Positions 7,692 through 16,923 of a stretch of 48,675 nucleotides of DNA are shown in pieces. Both the position numbers and the translations under genes were made by a program. Each line of letters begins with the position of its first letter. Position 1 is the stretch's first letter. The notes beneath the pieces are model-generated. The model worked only from the letters and a program-made list of their open reading frames with translations. It made no database searches and had not been told where the DNA came from. The stretch lies in the NCBI GenBank assembly GCA_009886035.1, contig VFJN01000035.1, positions 1-48,675 of the forward strand. The letters run 5' to 3'. The DNA is from Actinomycetota bacterium. Lineage in GTDB: Bacteria > Actinomycetota > Acidimicrobiia > Acidimicrobiales > VFJN01.

Positions 7692-9137
7692 ATGTCTCAC
7701 CCTGATCAGGATTTTAAGGTCGCCGATCTCTCTCTGGCCCCCTGGGGTCGCAAGGAGATGGATCTCGCCGAGGTTGAGATGCCTGGCCTCATGGCTCTGC
7801 GGGCGGAGTTCACCGATAGCAAGCCTCTCCAGGGCGCTCGCATCACCGGGTCGCTCCACATGACGATCCAAACTGCCGTGCTCATCGAGACGCTGACCGC
7901 CCTCGGCGCCCAGGTTCGCTGGGTCAGTTGCAACATCTTCTCCACCCAGGACCACGCAGCCGCCGCGGTGGCCGTGGGTCCCGAGGGCACGGTGGAGAAC
8001 CCTCAAGGGGTGCCGGTGTTCGCGTGGAAGGGCGAGACCCTCGAGGAGTACTGGTGGTGCACAGAGCAGGTGTTGGCCTGGCCTGATGGCGGTGGCCCCA
8101 ACATGATCCTCGACGACGGCGGCGATGCCACCCTGCTGGTGCACAAGGGGGTGGAGTTCGAAAAGGCCGGGGTAGTTCCCGATGCCACCGAAGATGATTC
8201 CGAGGAGTGGGGCGTCATCCTGGACACCCTGAAGCGATCCCTCGCCGAGGACCCGAATCGGTGGACCACCATCGCCAGTCAGATCAAGGGTGTCACCGAG
8301 GAGACGACCACGGGGGTGCATCGGCTCTACCAGATGTTCGAAGCCGATCAGTTGCTCTTCCCGGCCATCAACGTGAACGACTCGGTGACCAAGTCGAAGT
8401 TCGACAACCTCTACGGCTGTCGCCACAGCCTCATCGACGGCATCAATCGTGCGGTGGATGTGATGCTCGGCGGCAAGGTGGCGGTGGTCTGTGGCTACGG
8501 CGAGGTGGGCAAGGGAAGCGCCCAGTCGCTGCGGGGGCAGGGCGCCCGGGTGGTCGTCACCGAAATCGACCCAATCTGCGCGCTGCAGGCCGTGATGGAG
8601 GGCTTTGAGGTCAACACCCTCGAGTCGGTGCTGGGCACCGCCGACATCTTCATCACCACCACCGGCAACAAGGGCATCATCACCGCCGAGCACATGGCCA
8701 AGATGAAGCACAACGCCATCGTCGGGAACATCGGGCACTTCGATAACGAGATCGACATCGCGGGCTTGGCTCGTCAGAGCGATGTCCGCAAGGTTGAGAT
8801 CAAGCCGCAGGTGCATGAGTTTGTGTTCCCCGATGGGCACTCGATCATCATGCTCTCGGAGGGTCGTCTGCTGAACCTGGGTAACGCCACCGGCCATCCC
8901 AGTTTCGTGATGTCGATGAGTTTCACTAACCAGGTACTGGCGCAAATCGAGTTGTTCACCAAGACCGAGGACTACCCCCTCGGCGTGTATGTGCTCCCGA
9001 AGCTTCTCGATGAGCGGGTGGCTCGTCTGCACCTTGATGCCCTCGGGGTAAAACTCAGCACGCTGAGCCCGGAGCAGGCCGACTACCTCGGCATTCCCGC
9101 CTCGGGCCCGTACAAGCACGACAACTACCGCTACTAG
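7692..9137 (+). CDS. ahcY: Adenosylhomocysteinase
   Basis: A 481-residue S-adenosylhomocysteine hydrolase, with the longer length usual in actinobacteria. It splits SAH into adenosine and homocysteine, removing the product inhibitor of methyltransferases. The NAD-binding motif GYGEVGKG (Gly268 to Gly273 as Gly-x-Gly-x2-Gly) is intact, as are early substrate-site segments such as [10 protein letters not shown] and the C-terminal tail PYKHDNYRY, which reaches the NAD site of the neighbouring subunit. The ATG is preceded at 5-nt spacing by GGAGG, one of the clearest ribosome sites in the window, behind an unusually long leader. Confidence 0.96.
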   Translation: MSHPDQDFKVADLSLAPWGRKEMDLAEVEMPGLMALRAEFTDSKPLQGARITGSLHMTIQTAVLIETLTALGAQVRWVSCNIFSTQDHAAAAVAVGPEGTVENPQGVPVFAWKGETLEEYWWCTEQVLAWPDGGGPNMILDDGGDATLLVHKGVEFEKAGVVPDATEDDSEEWGVILDTLKRSLAEDPNRWTTIASQIKGVTEETTTGVHRLYQMFEADQLLFPAINVNDSVTKSKFDNLYGCRHSLIDGINRAVDVMLGGKVAVVCGYGEVGKGSAQSLRGQGARVVVTEIDPICALQAVMEGFEVNTLESVLGTADIFITTTGNKGIITAEHMAKMKHNAIVGNIGHFDNEIDIAGLARQSDVRKVEIKPQVHEFVFPDGHSIIMLSEGRLLNLGNATGHPSFVMSMSFTNQVLAQIELFTKTEDYPLGVYVLPKLLDERVARLHLDALGVKLSTLSPEQADYLGIPASGPYKHDNYRY

Positions 9138-9181
9138 CGGGTTCGATTTCCGCTCCATCCCCGGCGGGCGCGTGGGGGTAT

Positions 9182-9196
9182 CGACCCGGTGGGTCG
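9182..9196. terminator. Short hairpin between convergent genes
   Basis: CGACCC (9182-9187) pairs perfectly with GGGTCG (9191-9196) around a 3-nt loop, directly at the stop of the minus-strand gene and 45 nt after ahcY. No T tract follows on either strand, so a role as bidirectional terminator is tentative. Confidence 0.35.
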
Positions 9197-9197
9197 G

Positions 9198-9941
9198 TCA
9201 GAAGCCGACGCGCACGGCTTGCGCGGCCACCGTGCCCCCGGATTCGCCGCCGCTGCTCGTCAGCAAGAGATAGCCGTACCTAACCCCCGCGGGCACGGTA
9301 AAGGTGACCCGGCCCTCGAAGGAGCCGAGTACCCCATCACCGCGACCGGTGACCACCGTCGTGCCGATGGGTTTGCTCCCCCCATCGGCGTAGAGCGATA
9401 CCTCCACCGTGCCTTCGGCGGCGTAGGCCATCCCGGCCAGCATCTGGGGGGTAGTGACGGCGGCGCCAACCACCGGGGTGGTGAGTTGGATGGAGTCGGT
9501 TCGGGCGGCCACCACGAACCAGGTGTCGTCGGCGAGACGGCGCACCTGCACCTGGGTGGGGGCGCCTTCGGCAAAGGACCGCACGGCCACGTCACCGTTG
9601 ATGGGGCTGGCCGGTTCCGGGATGAAGGGGTCTACTACCGGTGAGGAGAAGCCGAGGGGACCGGTGGCGAAGGCGGTGACGAGAGCCACGGGGTCATCGA
9701 AGCGCTGGGATGTCCCCGGGTCCGGGAAGATCGGTACGGCGGGGTCCACGGTCGGTTCGAAGGCCGGCTTGGTGGTGGTGGTGGTGGTGGTGGCCGCGGT
9801 GGTGCTGGTCGTCGGGCCGGCGGTGGTGTCATCGTCGTCTTTGGTGAGGATGAGCACTCCCACCATGAAGACGGCGAGCGCCGCCAACAAGCCAACGGCG
9901 ATTAGGGGTCGGCGACGGTCAGGTTTAGGTGGGGTGGCCAT
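9198..9941 (-). CDS. Membrane-anchored secreted protein with Thr-rich linker and Gmad2-like domain
   Basis: A 247-residue protein. A short basic N-terminus and one hydrophobic helix (about residues 15-33) are followed by an Asp run, a Thr-rich linker (about 38-60), a middle domain (about 75-150), and a C-terminal region with TTPVVGAAVTTPQMLAG, Gly-Thr-Val-Glu-Val-Ser and FEGRVTFTVP that resembles the Gmad2 immunoglobulin-like domain of Gram-positive surface proteins. It is probably anchored in the membrane and faces outward; no enzyme motif is visible. The start is the ATG at 9941 because AAGGAG lies 6 nt before it; an in-frame start at 9959 is less likely. Transcribed alone, convergent with ahcY. 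Confidence 0.7.
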   Translation of the reverse strand: MATPPKPDRRRPLIAVGLLAALAVFMVGVLILTKDDDDTTAGPTTSTTAATTTTTTTKPAFEPTVDPAVPIFPDPGTSQRFDDPVALVTAFATGPLGFSSPVVDPFIPEPASPINGDVAVRSFAEGAPTQVQVRRLADDTWFVVAARTDSIQLTTPVVGAAVTTPQMLAGMAYAAEGTVEVSLYADGGSKPIGTTVVTGRGDGVLGSFEGRVTFTVPAGVRYGYLLLTSSGGESGGTVAAQAVRVGF

Positions 9942-10050
9942 GGCTGCTCCTTGACGCAAGGCGGGTGGACGGGGTTCATCTTCCCTCCCGATCTGCTCAA
10001 AGGGACGGATACGCCCGGTGCGGGCCGGCCGGGGTGTCTCACCCGCTGCC

Positions 10051-10056
10051 TAGGGT
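10051..10056 (+). promoter_or_regulatory. -10-like TAGGGT before comF
   Basis: TAGGGT ends 6 nt before the ATG at 10063; no ribosome site fits in the space. Transcript probably leaderless. Confidence 0.45.
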
Positions 10057-10062
10057 GCCGCT

Positions 10063-10566
10063 ATGCGCCCGCCGCCGTCGCTGGTTGTCCCCCTGGGCCT
10101 GGATTCGTGCCGGGCTCTCATGGCCTATGACGATGATGCCCGGGCCCTTATCACCGCCCTCAAGAACCGCGGTCATCGCGCTCTGGTCACCGAGATGGCC
10201 AACCGGCTCGCGCCCCTGGTGCCAGCGGGACCTTCCTTCACCGTCACCTGGGCCCCCACCGGGTCTGCTCGCCGGCGGCACCGTGGGTTCGACCAGGCGG
10301 AACTCCTGGCCCGAGCGGTGGCCCGTCGCCGCTCGCTGCGGTGCCAGCCGCTCCTCCACCGGCTCCCCGGGCCTCCGCAGGCCGGCCAATCCCGGAGTGA
10401 TCGGCGGCTGAATCCGGCCTTTCGGGCGAAGGGTTCCATCCCGTGGCGGGTGCTGCTGATCGACGATGTGGCCACCACCGGGGCCACGTTGGTGGCGGCG
10501 GCCCGGGTGCTGCGAGCCGCCGGCTGTGGCGAGGTGCACGGCCTGGTGGTGGCGCGAGCGGGATGA
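10063..10566 (+). CDS. ComF-like phosphoribosyltransferase family protein
   Basis: A 167-residue protein with the PRPP-binding loop LLIDDVATTGATL near residue 130, typical of type I phosphoribosyltransferase folds, and the ComF marker RRHRGFDQAELLAR. The N-terminal Cys-rich zinc finger of classical ComF is absent, so this is the short form. ComF proteins assist DNA uptake in competent bacteria, but the actinobacterial versions have no settled role. The comF-hpf-secA-prfB order is common, so the position supports the call; no other competence gene is in the window. Confidence 0.82.
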   Translation: MRPPPSLVVPLGLDSCRALMAYDDDARALITALKNRGHRALVTEMANRLAPLVPAGPSFTVTWAPTGSARRRHRGFDQAELLARAVARRRSLRCQPLLHRLPGPPQAGQSRSDRRLNPAFRAKGSIPWRVLLIDDVATTGATLVAAARVLRAAGCGEVHGLVVARAG

Positions 10567-10617
10567 GCCCGTCTGCGCTACGGTCGGGGTTACCACGAGA
10601 TACCGGGAGGCCTGCCC

Positions 10618-10971
10618 TTGGAAGTCACCGTGAGCGCCCATCACATGGACATTTCACCGTCCCTGCGGGAAGCGGCAGTCGGCAAGATCGGTCGACTCGG
10701 TCGTTTTCTGGGGGGAATGGACCGCGCCGAGGTGCATTTTTCCGAGGAGCGAAACCCTCGTATCCCCGACAACGAGGTGTGCGAGGTGGACATGCACGGG
10801 GGCGGGCATCACGTGCGTTGTCGGGTGGCGGCCACTGATTCTTTCGCCGCCGTGGATCTTGCCGTGGAGAAGCTGGAGCATCAACTGCACAAGATCAAGA
10901 CCAAGGAAGTGCAGCGCAGCCACCGCCAACGCCCGCTGTCCGACGACCGGTCCGTGGAGCCCAGCGAGTAG
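10618..10971 (+). CDS. hpf: Ribosome hibernation-promoting factor, short form
   Basis: A 117-residue protein homologous to the HPF/YfiA N-terminal domain (start EVTVSAHHMDISPSLREAA), which binds the 30S decoding region and silences ribosomes under stress. The start is TTG at 10618, fixed by GGGAGG 7 nt upstream (10605-10610); an ATG further in would cut the first strand. Many actinobacterial HPFs are the long form with a C-terminal dimerisation domain that makes 100S ribosomes. That domain is missing here, and the protein ends in a short polar tail. Confidence 0.9.
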   Translation: MEVTVSAHHMDISPSLREAAVGKIGRLGRFLGGMDRAEVHFSEERNPRIPDNEVCEVDMHGGGHHVRCRVAATDSFAAVDLAVEKLEHQLHKIKTKEVQRSHRQRPLSDDRSVEPSE

Positions 10972-11045
10972 CGCCCTGGCCTCCGTCCCGGGGCCGCCAG
11001 GGCGGTGGCCCCCGCCTCGACATCGGCTCGCGTCGCCACGCGTCG

Positions 11046-11051
11046 TAGAGT
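11046..11051 (+). promoter_or_regulatory. -10-like TAGAGT before secA
   Basis: TAGAGT lies 9 nt before the secA ATG, with no Shine-Dalgarno sequence between them. A TCGACA resembling a -35 box is at 11017-11022, but the 23-nt spacer is too long. Confidence 0.45.
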
Positions 11052-11060
11052 CGGGTCCGC

Positions 11061-13817
11061 ATGACTATCTTCGACAAGATCCTCCGTTCGGGAGAGGGTA
11101 AGAAGCTCAAGGCTCTCCAGGCCCTCGTCCCCGATATTGGGGCCTATGAGGCCGAGATGGAGGCGCTCGACGACACCGCCCTGAAGGCCAAGACCCCCGA
11201 GTTTCGCCGACGCCTAGCGGCCGGTGAGGATCTCGATGACATCCTGCTCGAGGCCTTTGCGGTGGTGCGCGAGGCGAGCCGTCGGGTGCTGGGTCAGCGC
11301 CATTACGACGTGCAGTTGATCGGGGGGGCGGCCTTGCACTTCGGGTGGATCGCCGAGATGAAGACGGGCGAGGGCAAGACCCTCGTGTCGACCCTGCCGG
11401 CCTACCTCAATGGGTTGGGGGGCCAGGGCACCCACCTGATCACGGTGAACGAGTACCTCGCCCGCCGAGACTCCGAATGGATGGGCCGTCTGCACCGATG
11501 GCTCGGCCTCGAAGTGGGTCTCATTGTCCCCGGCGATAGCGATCCCGAGTACAAGCGAGCGCAGTACGCCGCCGACATCACCTACGGCACCAACAACGAG
11601 TTTGGCTTCGACTATCTCCGCGACAACATGGCGATGTCGCGTGCTCGCCAGACGCAGCGGGGCTTTAGTTACGCCATCGTGGATGAAGTGGATTCCATCC
11701 TCATCGACGAAGCGCGCACCCCGCTGATCATCTCGGGGCGTGTGGCCGACGCCGCCCAGTTGTATTACAAGTTCGCCACCATCGTTCGCAGTCTCCGACC
11801 GGAGGAGGACTACGAGGTCGACGAGCAGAAGCGCGCCGTGTCACCGACCGAACCGGGTATCGAGAAAGTGGAGGAGATGCTGGGCATCGGCAACCTCTAC
11901 GACGGCGTGGCGCAAAACTTGGTGCACCAACTCCAAGCCGCTTTGCGGGCCAAGGAACTGTTCAAGCGCGACAAGGACTACATCATTCAGGGCGGCGAAG
12001 TGAAGATCGTCGACGAGTTCACCGGGCGCATCCTCGAAGGCCGCCGCTGGTCTGAAGGGCTCCACCAGGCCGTGGAGGCCAAGGAGGGTGTGAAGATCAA
12101 AGAGGAGAACCAAACCCTCGCCACCATCACCATCCAGAACTACTTCCGCATGTACGAGAAACTCTCGGGGATGACCGGAACCGCTGCCACCGAAGCGGCC
12201 GAGTTCGCCGGCACCTACGACCTCGAGGTGGTTCCCGTGCCCACCAACCGAGCAGCCGCTCGGGCTGATGAGGGCGACCTGATCTACAAGAGCGAAGACG
12301 GCAAGTTTGGCGCGGTGGTCGACGACATCGCCGAGCGTTACGAGGCGGGCCAGCCCGTTCTGGTGGGCACGATTTCGGTGGAGAAGTCCGAGAAACTCTC
12401 GCGAATGTTGGAAAAGCGAGGCATTTCCCATGAGGTGCTCAACGCCAAGCAGCACACGCGGGAGGCCGAGATCGTGGCCCAGGCCGGTCGCCTCCAGGCC
12501 GTCACGGTGGCCACCAATATGGCCGGCCGCGGCGTCGACATTTTGCTGGGGGGGAACCCGGAGATCATGGCCACCCGTGACCTTCGCCTCGAAGAGATCG
12601 ACCCTCTGAGTGAGGAAGGCCACGTCCGGCTCAAGGAATTGGAAGCCAAGCACGTCGATGAGACCAGGGTTGAGGGCGAGCGGGTGCGGGCCCTCGGTGG
12701 CCTCTACGTCCTGGGCACCGAGCGCCACGAATCCCGTCGCATCGACAACCAGCTCCGGGGCCGGGCCGGTCGCCAGGGTGATCCTGGTGAGAGCCGCTTC
12801 TACATCTCACTCGAAGATGACCTCATGCGGCTGTTCGCCACCGGCGCTATCAACTGGGTGATGGGTAAGGCCCTGCCCGACGACGTGCCGCTGGAAGCGA
12901 AGATGGTGTCGAAGGCCATCGAGCGGGCTCAGACCACCGTTGAGCAGAAGAACGGCGAAATCCGAAAAAACGTTCTGAAGTACGACGAAGTGATGAACCA
13001 GCAGCGCAAGGTGATCTACGCGCTGCGCGATCAGGTCCTCGACGAGGCTGACCTTCGAGACAAGATCACCACCGAGCACCTCCCGGCGGCCATCGATGCC
13101 TTGGTGGGTACCTACTGCGTGTCGGACTATCACGAGGAGTGGGATCTTGAGGGTCTCCACGCGGAGTTGCTTACCTACTGGCCCTCGTTGTTGTTGGTGG
13201 ACCAACTAGCGGTCATCGACACCGTGGAGGACCTGCGAACACTGCTTTCCGATGATGCTCTCGGGTTCTATGAAGCCCGGGAGGAGGAACTTGGCGCCGA
13301 GATCATGCGCCAGGTGGAGCGCCAGGTGATGCTCAAGATCATCGATACGAAGTGGCGCGAGCACCTCTTCGAGATGGACTACCTCCAGGAGGGCATCAAC
13401 CTGCGGGCGATGGGCCAACGGGATCCACTCACCGAGTGGCAGCGTGAGGGTTACGACATGTTCGGCATGATGATGAAGGGCGTGGCCCAAGACCTCGTGC
13501 GCTATGTGATGCATGTGCAGGTTTCCGTGGATCAGGTGCAGGCCGCTCCGGCGATCGGCACCGACTTTTCGGCGGCCACCAACGACACCGTCGAGTCGGC
13601 CTTGTCGATCGGCGGCGAGGAACCACGGGTGCAGAACCTGCAGTACTCCGCTCCCGAGGAGGGCGGCGCGGGAGGTGCGATGGCCGAAACCGCCCCGGCC
13701 GATCAGCCCGAGGCCCTGAGCCCGGTGGTGAAATCCGAGTGGGACAAAACTCCCCGCAACGCGCCGTGTCCGTGCGGCAGTGGTCGGAAGTTCAAGATGT
13801 GCCACGGCAAGGCGTGA
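11061..13817 (+). CDS. secA: Preprotein translocase ATPase SecA
   Basis: A 918-residue motor ATPase that drives unfolded preproteins through SecYEG. Walker A is MKTGEGKT (100-107) and Walker B DEVD (208-211). The preprotein cross-linking domain, the second nucleotide-binding fold with TNMAGRGVDI and QLRGRAGRQGD, and the helical scaffold follow in order. The C-terminus keeps the zinc-binding SEC-C motif (Cys903, Cys905, Cys914, His915), as in SecA1-type proteins. The gene lies 89 nt after hpf and appears to have its own promoter; prfB follows 9 nt after its stop. Confidence 0.98.
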   Translation: MTIFDKILRSGEGKKLKALQALVPDIGAYEAEMEALDDTALKAKTPEFRRRLAAGEDLDDILLEAFAVVREASRRVLGQRHYDVQLIGGAALHFGWIAEMKTGEGKTLVSTLPAYLNGLGGQGTHLITVNEYLARRDSEWMGRLHRWLGLEVGLIVPGDSDPEYKRAQYAADITYGTNNEFGFDYLRDNMAMSRARQTQRGFSYAIVDEVDSILIDEARTPLIISGRVADAAQLYYKFATIVRSLRPEEDYEVDEQKRAVSPTEPGIEKVEEMLGIGNLYDGVAQNLVHQLQAALRAKELFKRDKDYIIQGGEVKIVDEFTGRILEGRRWSEGLHQAVEAKEGVKIKEENQTLATITIQNYFRMYEKLSGMTGTAATEAAEFAGTYDLEVVPVPTNRAAARADEGDLIYKSEDGKFGAVVDDIAERYEAGQPVLVGTISVEKSEKLSRMLEKRGISHEVLNAKQHTREAEIVAQAGRLQAVTVATNMAGRGVDILLGGNPEIMATRDLRLEEIDPLSEEGHVRLKELEAKHVDETRVEGERVRALGGLYVLGTERHESRRIDNQLRGRAGRQGDPGESRFYISLEDDLMRLFATGAINWVMGKALPDDVPLEAKMVSKAIERAQTTVEQKNGEIRKNVLKYDEVMNQQRKVIYALRDQVLDEADLRDKITTEHLPAAIDALVGTYCVSDYHEEWDLEGLHAELLTYWPSLLLVDQLAVIDTVEDLRTLLSDDALGFYEAREEELGAEIMRQVERQVMLKIIDTKWREHLFEMDYLQEGINLRAMGQRDPLTEWQREGYDMFGMMMKGVAQDLVRYVMHVQVSVDQVQAAPAIGTDFSAATNDTVESALSIGGEEPRVQNLQYSAPEEGGAGGAMAETAPADQPEALSPVVKSEWDKTPRNAPCPCGSGRKFKMCHGKA

Positions 13818-13826
13818 CCGGAAGCG

Positions 13827-14930
13827 ATGCGAGATTTTTCCGACGCGCTCGTTGACACGCGCAAGCGGGTGGGTGACGCGGCCGTCTACCTGAAGGTAGA
13901 GGAGCTGCGAGCGCGGCGACCGTTGTTGGAGACGGAGGCCTCGCGTCCCGACCTTTGGGATGACGCTGATGAAGCCAAACGGGTCACCGGCGAGCTCAGC
14001 GTCGTGCTGGGCGACATCGAGCTCTACGAGCGGATGCTGGCATCACTGGAAGACGCCGAGACGCTGCATCTCTTGGCCCGCGAGGTGGACGATGCCAGTC
14101 AAGAGGGCGAGATCGAGGACATCGTGGTGGGCCTGGATACCGAACTGCGGGCGCTGGAGTTGCGTTCGATGTTCTCCGGCGATCACGACGAGCGCGATGC
14201 GCTCTGCACCGTCCAGGCTGGCGAGGGAGGGGCCGATGCCCAGGACTGGGCGGAGATGCTCTACCGAATGTACGTGCGCTGGGCGGAGCGGCGAGGGTTC
14301 GAAGTGGAGGAGGAGGGGTCTACCCCCGGTTCCGAAGCGGGCGTGTCGTCGGTGGAGTTCCTCGTGAAGGGCCGCTATGCCTACGGCTATCTGCAGGCCG
14401 AGCGGGGGGTGCATCGGCTGGTGCGGATGAGTCCCTTCAATGCTCAGGGAAAGCGTCAGACGGCCTTCGCGGCGCTCGATGTCGTTCCGGTGCTCCACGA
14501 CGATGAGGTCCACGTCGAAATCGACGAGTCCGACATCAAGATGGATGTGTTCCGGGCCTCGGGGGCCGGCGGGCAGCACATCAACAAGACCTCCTCGGCA
14601 GTGCGCCTCACTCACATGCCGAGCGGAATCATCGTGTCTTGCCAGATTGAGCGCTCCCAGTTACAAAACCGAGCCAAGGCGATGACCATGCTCAAGGTCC
14701 GGTTGGCCGATATGGAACGGCAGGCCCGGGAAGACGAACTCAACGGCATTCGTGGTGAGCAGCGGCGGGTGGGTTTCGGCAGTCAGATCCGTAGCTACGT
14801 CCTCCAGCCATATCAGATGGTGAAGGATCTGCGTACCGACCACGAGGCGGGCAACGTCGGTGGGGTGCTCGACGGGGATCTGGACCCGTTCATGGAGGCC
14901 TATCTGCAGTGGCGACGGGCCAACGCGTGA
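13827..14930 (+). CDS. prfB: Peptide chain release factor 2
   Basis: A 367-residue class I release factor. The codon-reading motif Ser-Pro-Phe (202-204) marks it as RF2, which reads UGA and UAA, and the catalytic Gly-Gly-Gln is at 248-250 ([11 protein letters not shown]). The whole protein is in one frame, so the autoregulatory +1 frameshift of enterobacterial prfB is absent. The prfB-ftsE-ftsX order is usual in actinobacteria. Confidence 0.97.
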   Translation: MRDFSDALVDTRKRVGDAAVYLKVEELRARRPLLETEASRPDLWDDADEAKRVTGELSVVLGDIELYERMLASLEDAETLHLLAREVDDASQEGEIEDIVVGLDTELRALELRSMFSGDHDERDALCTVQAGEGGADAQDWAEMLYRMYVRWAERRGFEVEEEGSTPGSEAGVSSVEFLVKGRYAYGYLQAERGVHRLVRMSPFNAQGKRQTAFAALDVVPVLHDDEVHVEIDESDIKMDVFRASGAGGQHINKTSSAVRLTHMPSGIIVSCQIERSQLQNRAKAMTMLKVRLADMERQAREDELNGIRGEQRRVGFGSQIRSYVLQPYQMVKDLRTDHEAGNVGGVLDGDLDPFMEAYLQWRRANA

Positions 14931-14964
14931 GCGGGGGTGGCGCGAGCGGCCGGTGGTGCGCTGT

Positions 14965-14970
14965 TATTCT
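14965..14970 (+). promoter_or_regulatory. -10-like TATTCT before ftsE
   Basis: TATTCT is 12 nt upstream of the ftsE ATG, within the 52-nt prfB-ftsE gap. No ribosome site is visible before that ATG. Confidence 0.35.
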
Positions 14971-14982
14971 CGCTCTGGCCCC

Positions 14983-15660
14983 ATGATAAAACTCGAAAAC
15001 GTCTCGAAAATCTATAAAGGCGACGTAGTGGCCCTTAAGGACGCGTCGCTGGAGGTGGAGAAGGGCGAGTTCGTCTTTCTCGTGGGGGCGTCAGGCTCGG
15101 GCAAGTCCACCTTTCTGCGGCTGGTCAATAAGGAGGAGTCGCCCGAAAAGGGACGGATCTTCGTGGCGGGCAAAGACATTGCGGCGCTGTCGGCGTGGAA
15201 GGTCCCTTACCTGCGCCGCAATATCGGATCGGTCTTTCAGGATTTCAAACTCCTCACCAACAAGACCGTCTACGAGAACGTTGCCTTCGCCCTCGAGGTC
15301 ATCGGGCGGCCCCGCCATGTGGTGAAAACGCAGGTCCCCGCCATTCTGGAACTGGTGGGCCTGGGCAAGAAGATGGGGAACTTCCCCAACGAGTTGTCGG
15401 GCGGGGAGCAGCAACGGGTGTCGATTGCCCGCGCCTTCGTGAACCGTCCCCTCATCCTGTTGGCCGACGAACCCACCGGCAACCTCGATCCGGCCACTTC
15501 GGTAGGCATCATGCGCCTACTGGACCGCATAAATCGCACGGGAACCACTGTGCTGATGGCCACCCACGATCGCTCCATTGTGGACACGATGCGCCGGCGG
15601 GTAATCGAACTCGATCGCGGGGCGATCATTCGCGACCAGAGCCGTGGTGTCTACGAATGA
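14983..15660 (+). CDS. ftsE: Cell division ABC transporter ATP-binding protein FtsE
   Basis: A 225-residue ABC ATPase with Walker [10 protein letters not shown] (35-43), Q-loop Gln86, signature LSGGEQQR (138-145), Walker B plus D-loop DEPTGNLD (162-169) and switch His195. With FtsX it forms the complex that activates cell-wall hydrolases at the septum. The reading frame is open upstream to 14860, inside prfB, but the ATG at 14983 gives the standard FtsE start [13 protein letters not shown]. ftsX begins 14 nt after the stop. Confidence 0.96.
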   Translation: MIKLENVSKIYKGDVVALKDASLEVEKGEFVFLVGASGSGKSTFLRLVNKEESPEKGRIFVAGKDIAALSAWKVPYLRRNIGSVFQDFKLLTNKTVYENVAFALEVIGRPRHVVKTQVPAILELVGLGKKMGNFPNELSGGEQQRVSIARAFVNRPLILLADEPTGNLDPATSVGIMRLLDRINRTGTTVLMATHDRSIVDTMRRRVIELDRGAIIRDQSRGVYE

Positions 15661-15674
15661 CCCCCTTCTGACCC

Positions 15675-16571
15675 ATGGCCATCAAAGTCGACTACGTCGT
15701 TCGTGAAACGGCGGCCAACCTCACCCGCAACATCACCCTCACCCTCGCCTCCGTGCTCACGGTGGTGGTTTCTCTCACGTTGTTCGGTTCTGCCTTCATG
15801 CTGAACCAGGGCGTCAACAACGCCAACGACCGCTTCAAAGGTGGCATCGAGTTCATTGTGTATCTGCAGCCCGATGCCTCCCAGGAGGTCATCGATTCCG
15901 TGGGCAAGTCGCTGCGGGACAACCCGGATGTGGAGCGGGCCGAATTTGTGAACAAGGACGAGACGCTGGTGGAATTCCGGCGTCTGTTCAAAGACTCCCG
16001 GCAACTCCTCGAGTCGATTACTGCGGATATTCTCCCTCCGTCGTTCCGGGTGGCTCCCAAGACCCAAGACCCCGAGGTGGTGCAGGCCCTCGGCGACGTC
16101 TACCGGCAAAAAGCCGGGGTTTACGACGTGATCTTTGCCTTCGAGGTCGTGAAACGAATTCAGGAGACCTTCAACAAGATCGGAGTGCGCTTCTTGGTGG
16201 CGTCGGGTCTGTTGCTGCTGGCCGCGCTGATGCTCATCCTGAACACGATCCGGGTGGCGATGTTTGCTCGCCGCCGCGAGATCGAGGTGATGAAGCTGGT
16301 GGGGGCCACTAACTGGTTCATCCGGGTGCCCTTTATCGTGGAGGGAATCATTCAGACGCTTATCGGTGCCGGCGTGGCCGTGCTGGCGATGACCTTTGTG
16401 ATCCGTCCGTTCATCGACGAACTTTCGCAAGACAAAGTGCTGCCTATTTTTCAGGGCTTTGTCGTGACCGATGCCAACCTGGTCTTCACCAATCTCCTGG
16501 TGGTGGGGGTGGCGGTGCTGATCGGCGCCGTCGGCTCGGCTGTGGCCGTGAGCCGCTTCCTCGATGTCTAG
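15675..16571 (+). CDS. ftsX: Cell division protein FtsX
   Basis: A 298-residue permease-like partner of FtsE. It has a short cytoplasmic start, a first helix near residues 22-45, an extracellular domain of about 125 residues (IEFIVYLQPDASQEVIDSV onward), then three helices near 175-195, 220-245 and 270-295. RRREIEVMKLVGA between helices 2 and 3 is the conserved FtsX cytoplasmic loop that contacts FtsE. The extracellular loop would recruit a peptidoglycan hydrolase. Confidence 0.96.
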   Translation: MAIKVDYVVRETAANLTRNITLTLASVLTVVVSLTLFGSAFMLNQGVNNANDRFKGGIEFIVYLQPDASQEVIDSVGKSLRDNPDVERAEFVNKDETLVEFRRLFKDSRQLLESITADILPPSFRVAPKTQDPEVVQALGDVYRQKAGVYDVIFAFEVVKRIQETFNKIGVRFLVASGLLLLAALMLILNTIRVAMFARRREIEVMKLVGATNWFIRVPFIVEGIIQTLIGAGVAVLAMTFVIRPFIDELSQDKVLPIFQGFVVTDANLVFTNLLVVGVAVLIGAVGSAVAVSRFLDV

Positions 16572-16583
16572 GGCGGCGAGGCG

Positions 16584-16790
16584 CTAGTTGGCGACCAAGA
16601 GGCTGCTGCCGCTGCTGCCGAAGCTCGTATCGACCGCGGCGCCTAGTTGGGTGACCGCAATGATGCAGACGACCGCAATGAGGCCCATCAGCATGGCGTA
16701 CTCCACCAGGGAGGCCCCGCGGTCTTGGCCAGGCCGTTCGACGGCGCTCGCGATCCAGATTCTGAACATGATCAAAGAGGACATGGGCAT
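16584..16790 (-). CDS. Flp/Tad-type pilin precursor
   Basis: A 68-residue protein. After a short leader with Arg and Asp comes a Gly followed by ASLVEYAMLMGLIAVVCIIA, matching the type IVb (Flp) prepilin pattern of cleavage after Gly, Glu at position 4-5 of the mature part, and one long hydrophobic helix. The C-terminus is Ser/Gly-rich. The start at 16790 is supported by AGGTGA 4 nt before the ATG; the frame stays open well upstream, but that part is low-complexity. No Tad ATPase, prepilin peptidase or CpaB-like gene is in the window. Confidence 0.85.
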   Translation of the reverse strand: MPMSSLIMFRIWIASAVERPGQDRGASLVEYAMLMGLIAVVCIIAVTQLGAAVDTSFGSSGSSLLVAN

Positions 16791-16923
16791 TGGTTCACCT
16801 CGTTGGTTGTCTTGCCCTTTAGGTATCGGGCCCTGCCGCGGCGGACCTTGAGCCGAATCGGTAGGCCGAATGGCCCATTTCGCTGGTTGGGACACGGTTC
16901 TGGGGGTGTGAAAGGGTGTGAAG
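16791..16923. promoter_or_regulatory. Divergent intergenic region, pilin / crotonase
   Basis: This 133-nt region should hold the promoters of both flanking genes. AAAGGG at 16911-16916 is the likely ribosome site of the plus-strand gene, and AGGTGA, read on the minus strand, that of the pilin. No clear -35/-10 pair was found. Confidence 0.4.

Noticed and set aside
7653-9158. A 501-codon frame antisense to ahcY
   Set aside because: Shadow of a strongly conserved gene; its composition is low-complexity and it has no family features.
9770-9800. GGT-GGT tandem trinucleotide run
   Set aside because: On the coding strand it is an ACC run encoding the Thr-rich linker of the secreted protein, though its length could vary between strains.
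13827-13910. Programmed frameshift in prfB
   Set aside because: The RF2 frame is continuous from ATG through the Gly-Gly-Gln motif, and no in-frame UGA with a slippery site is present.
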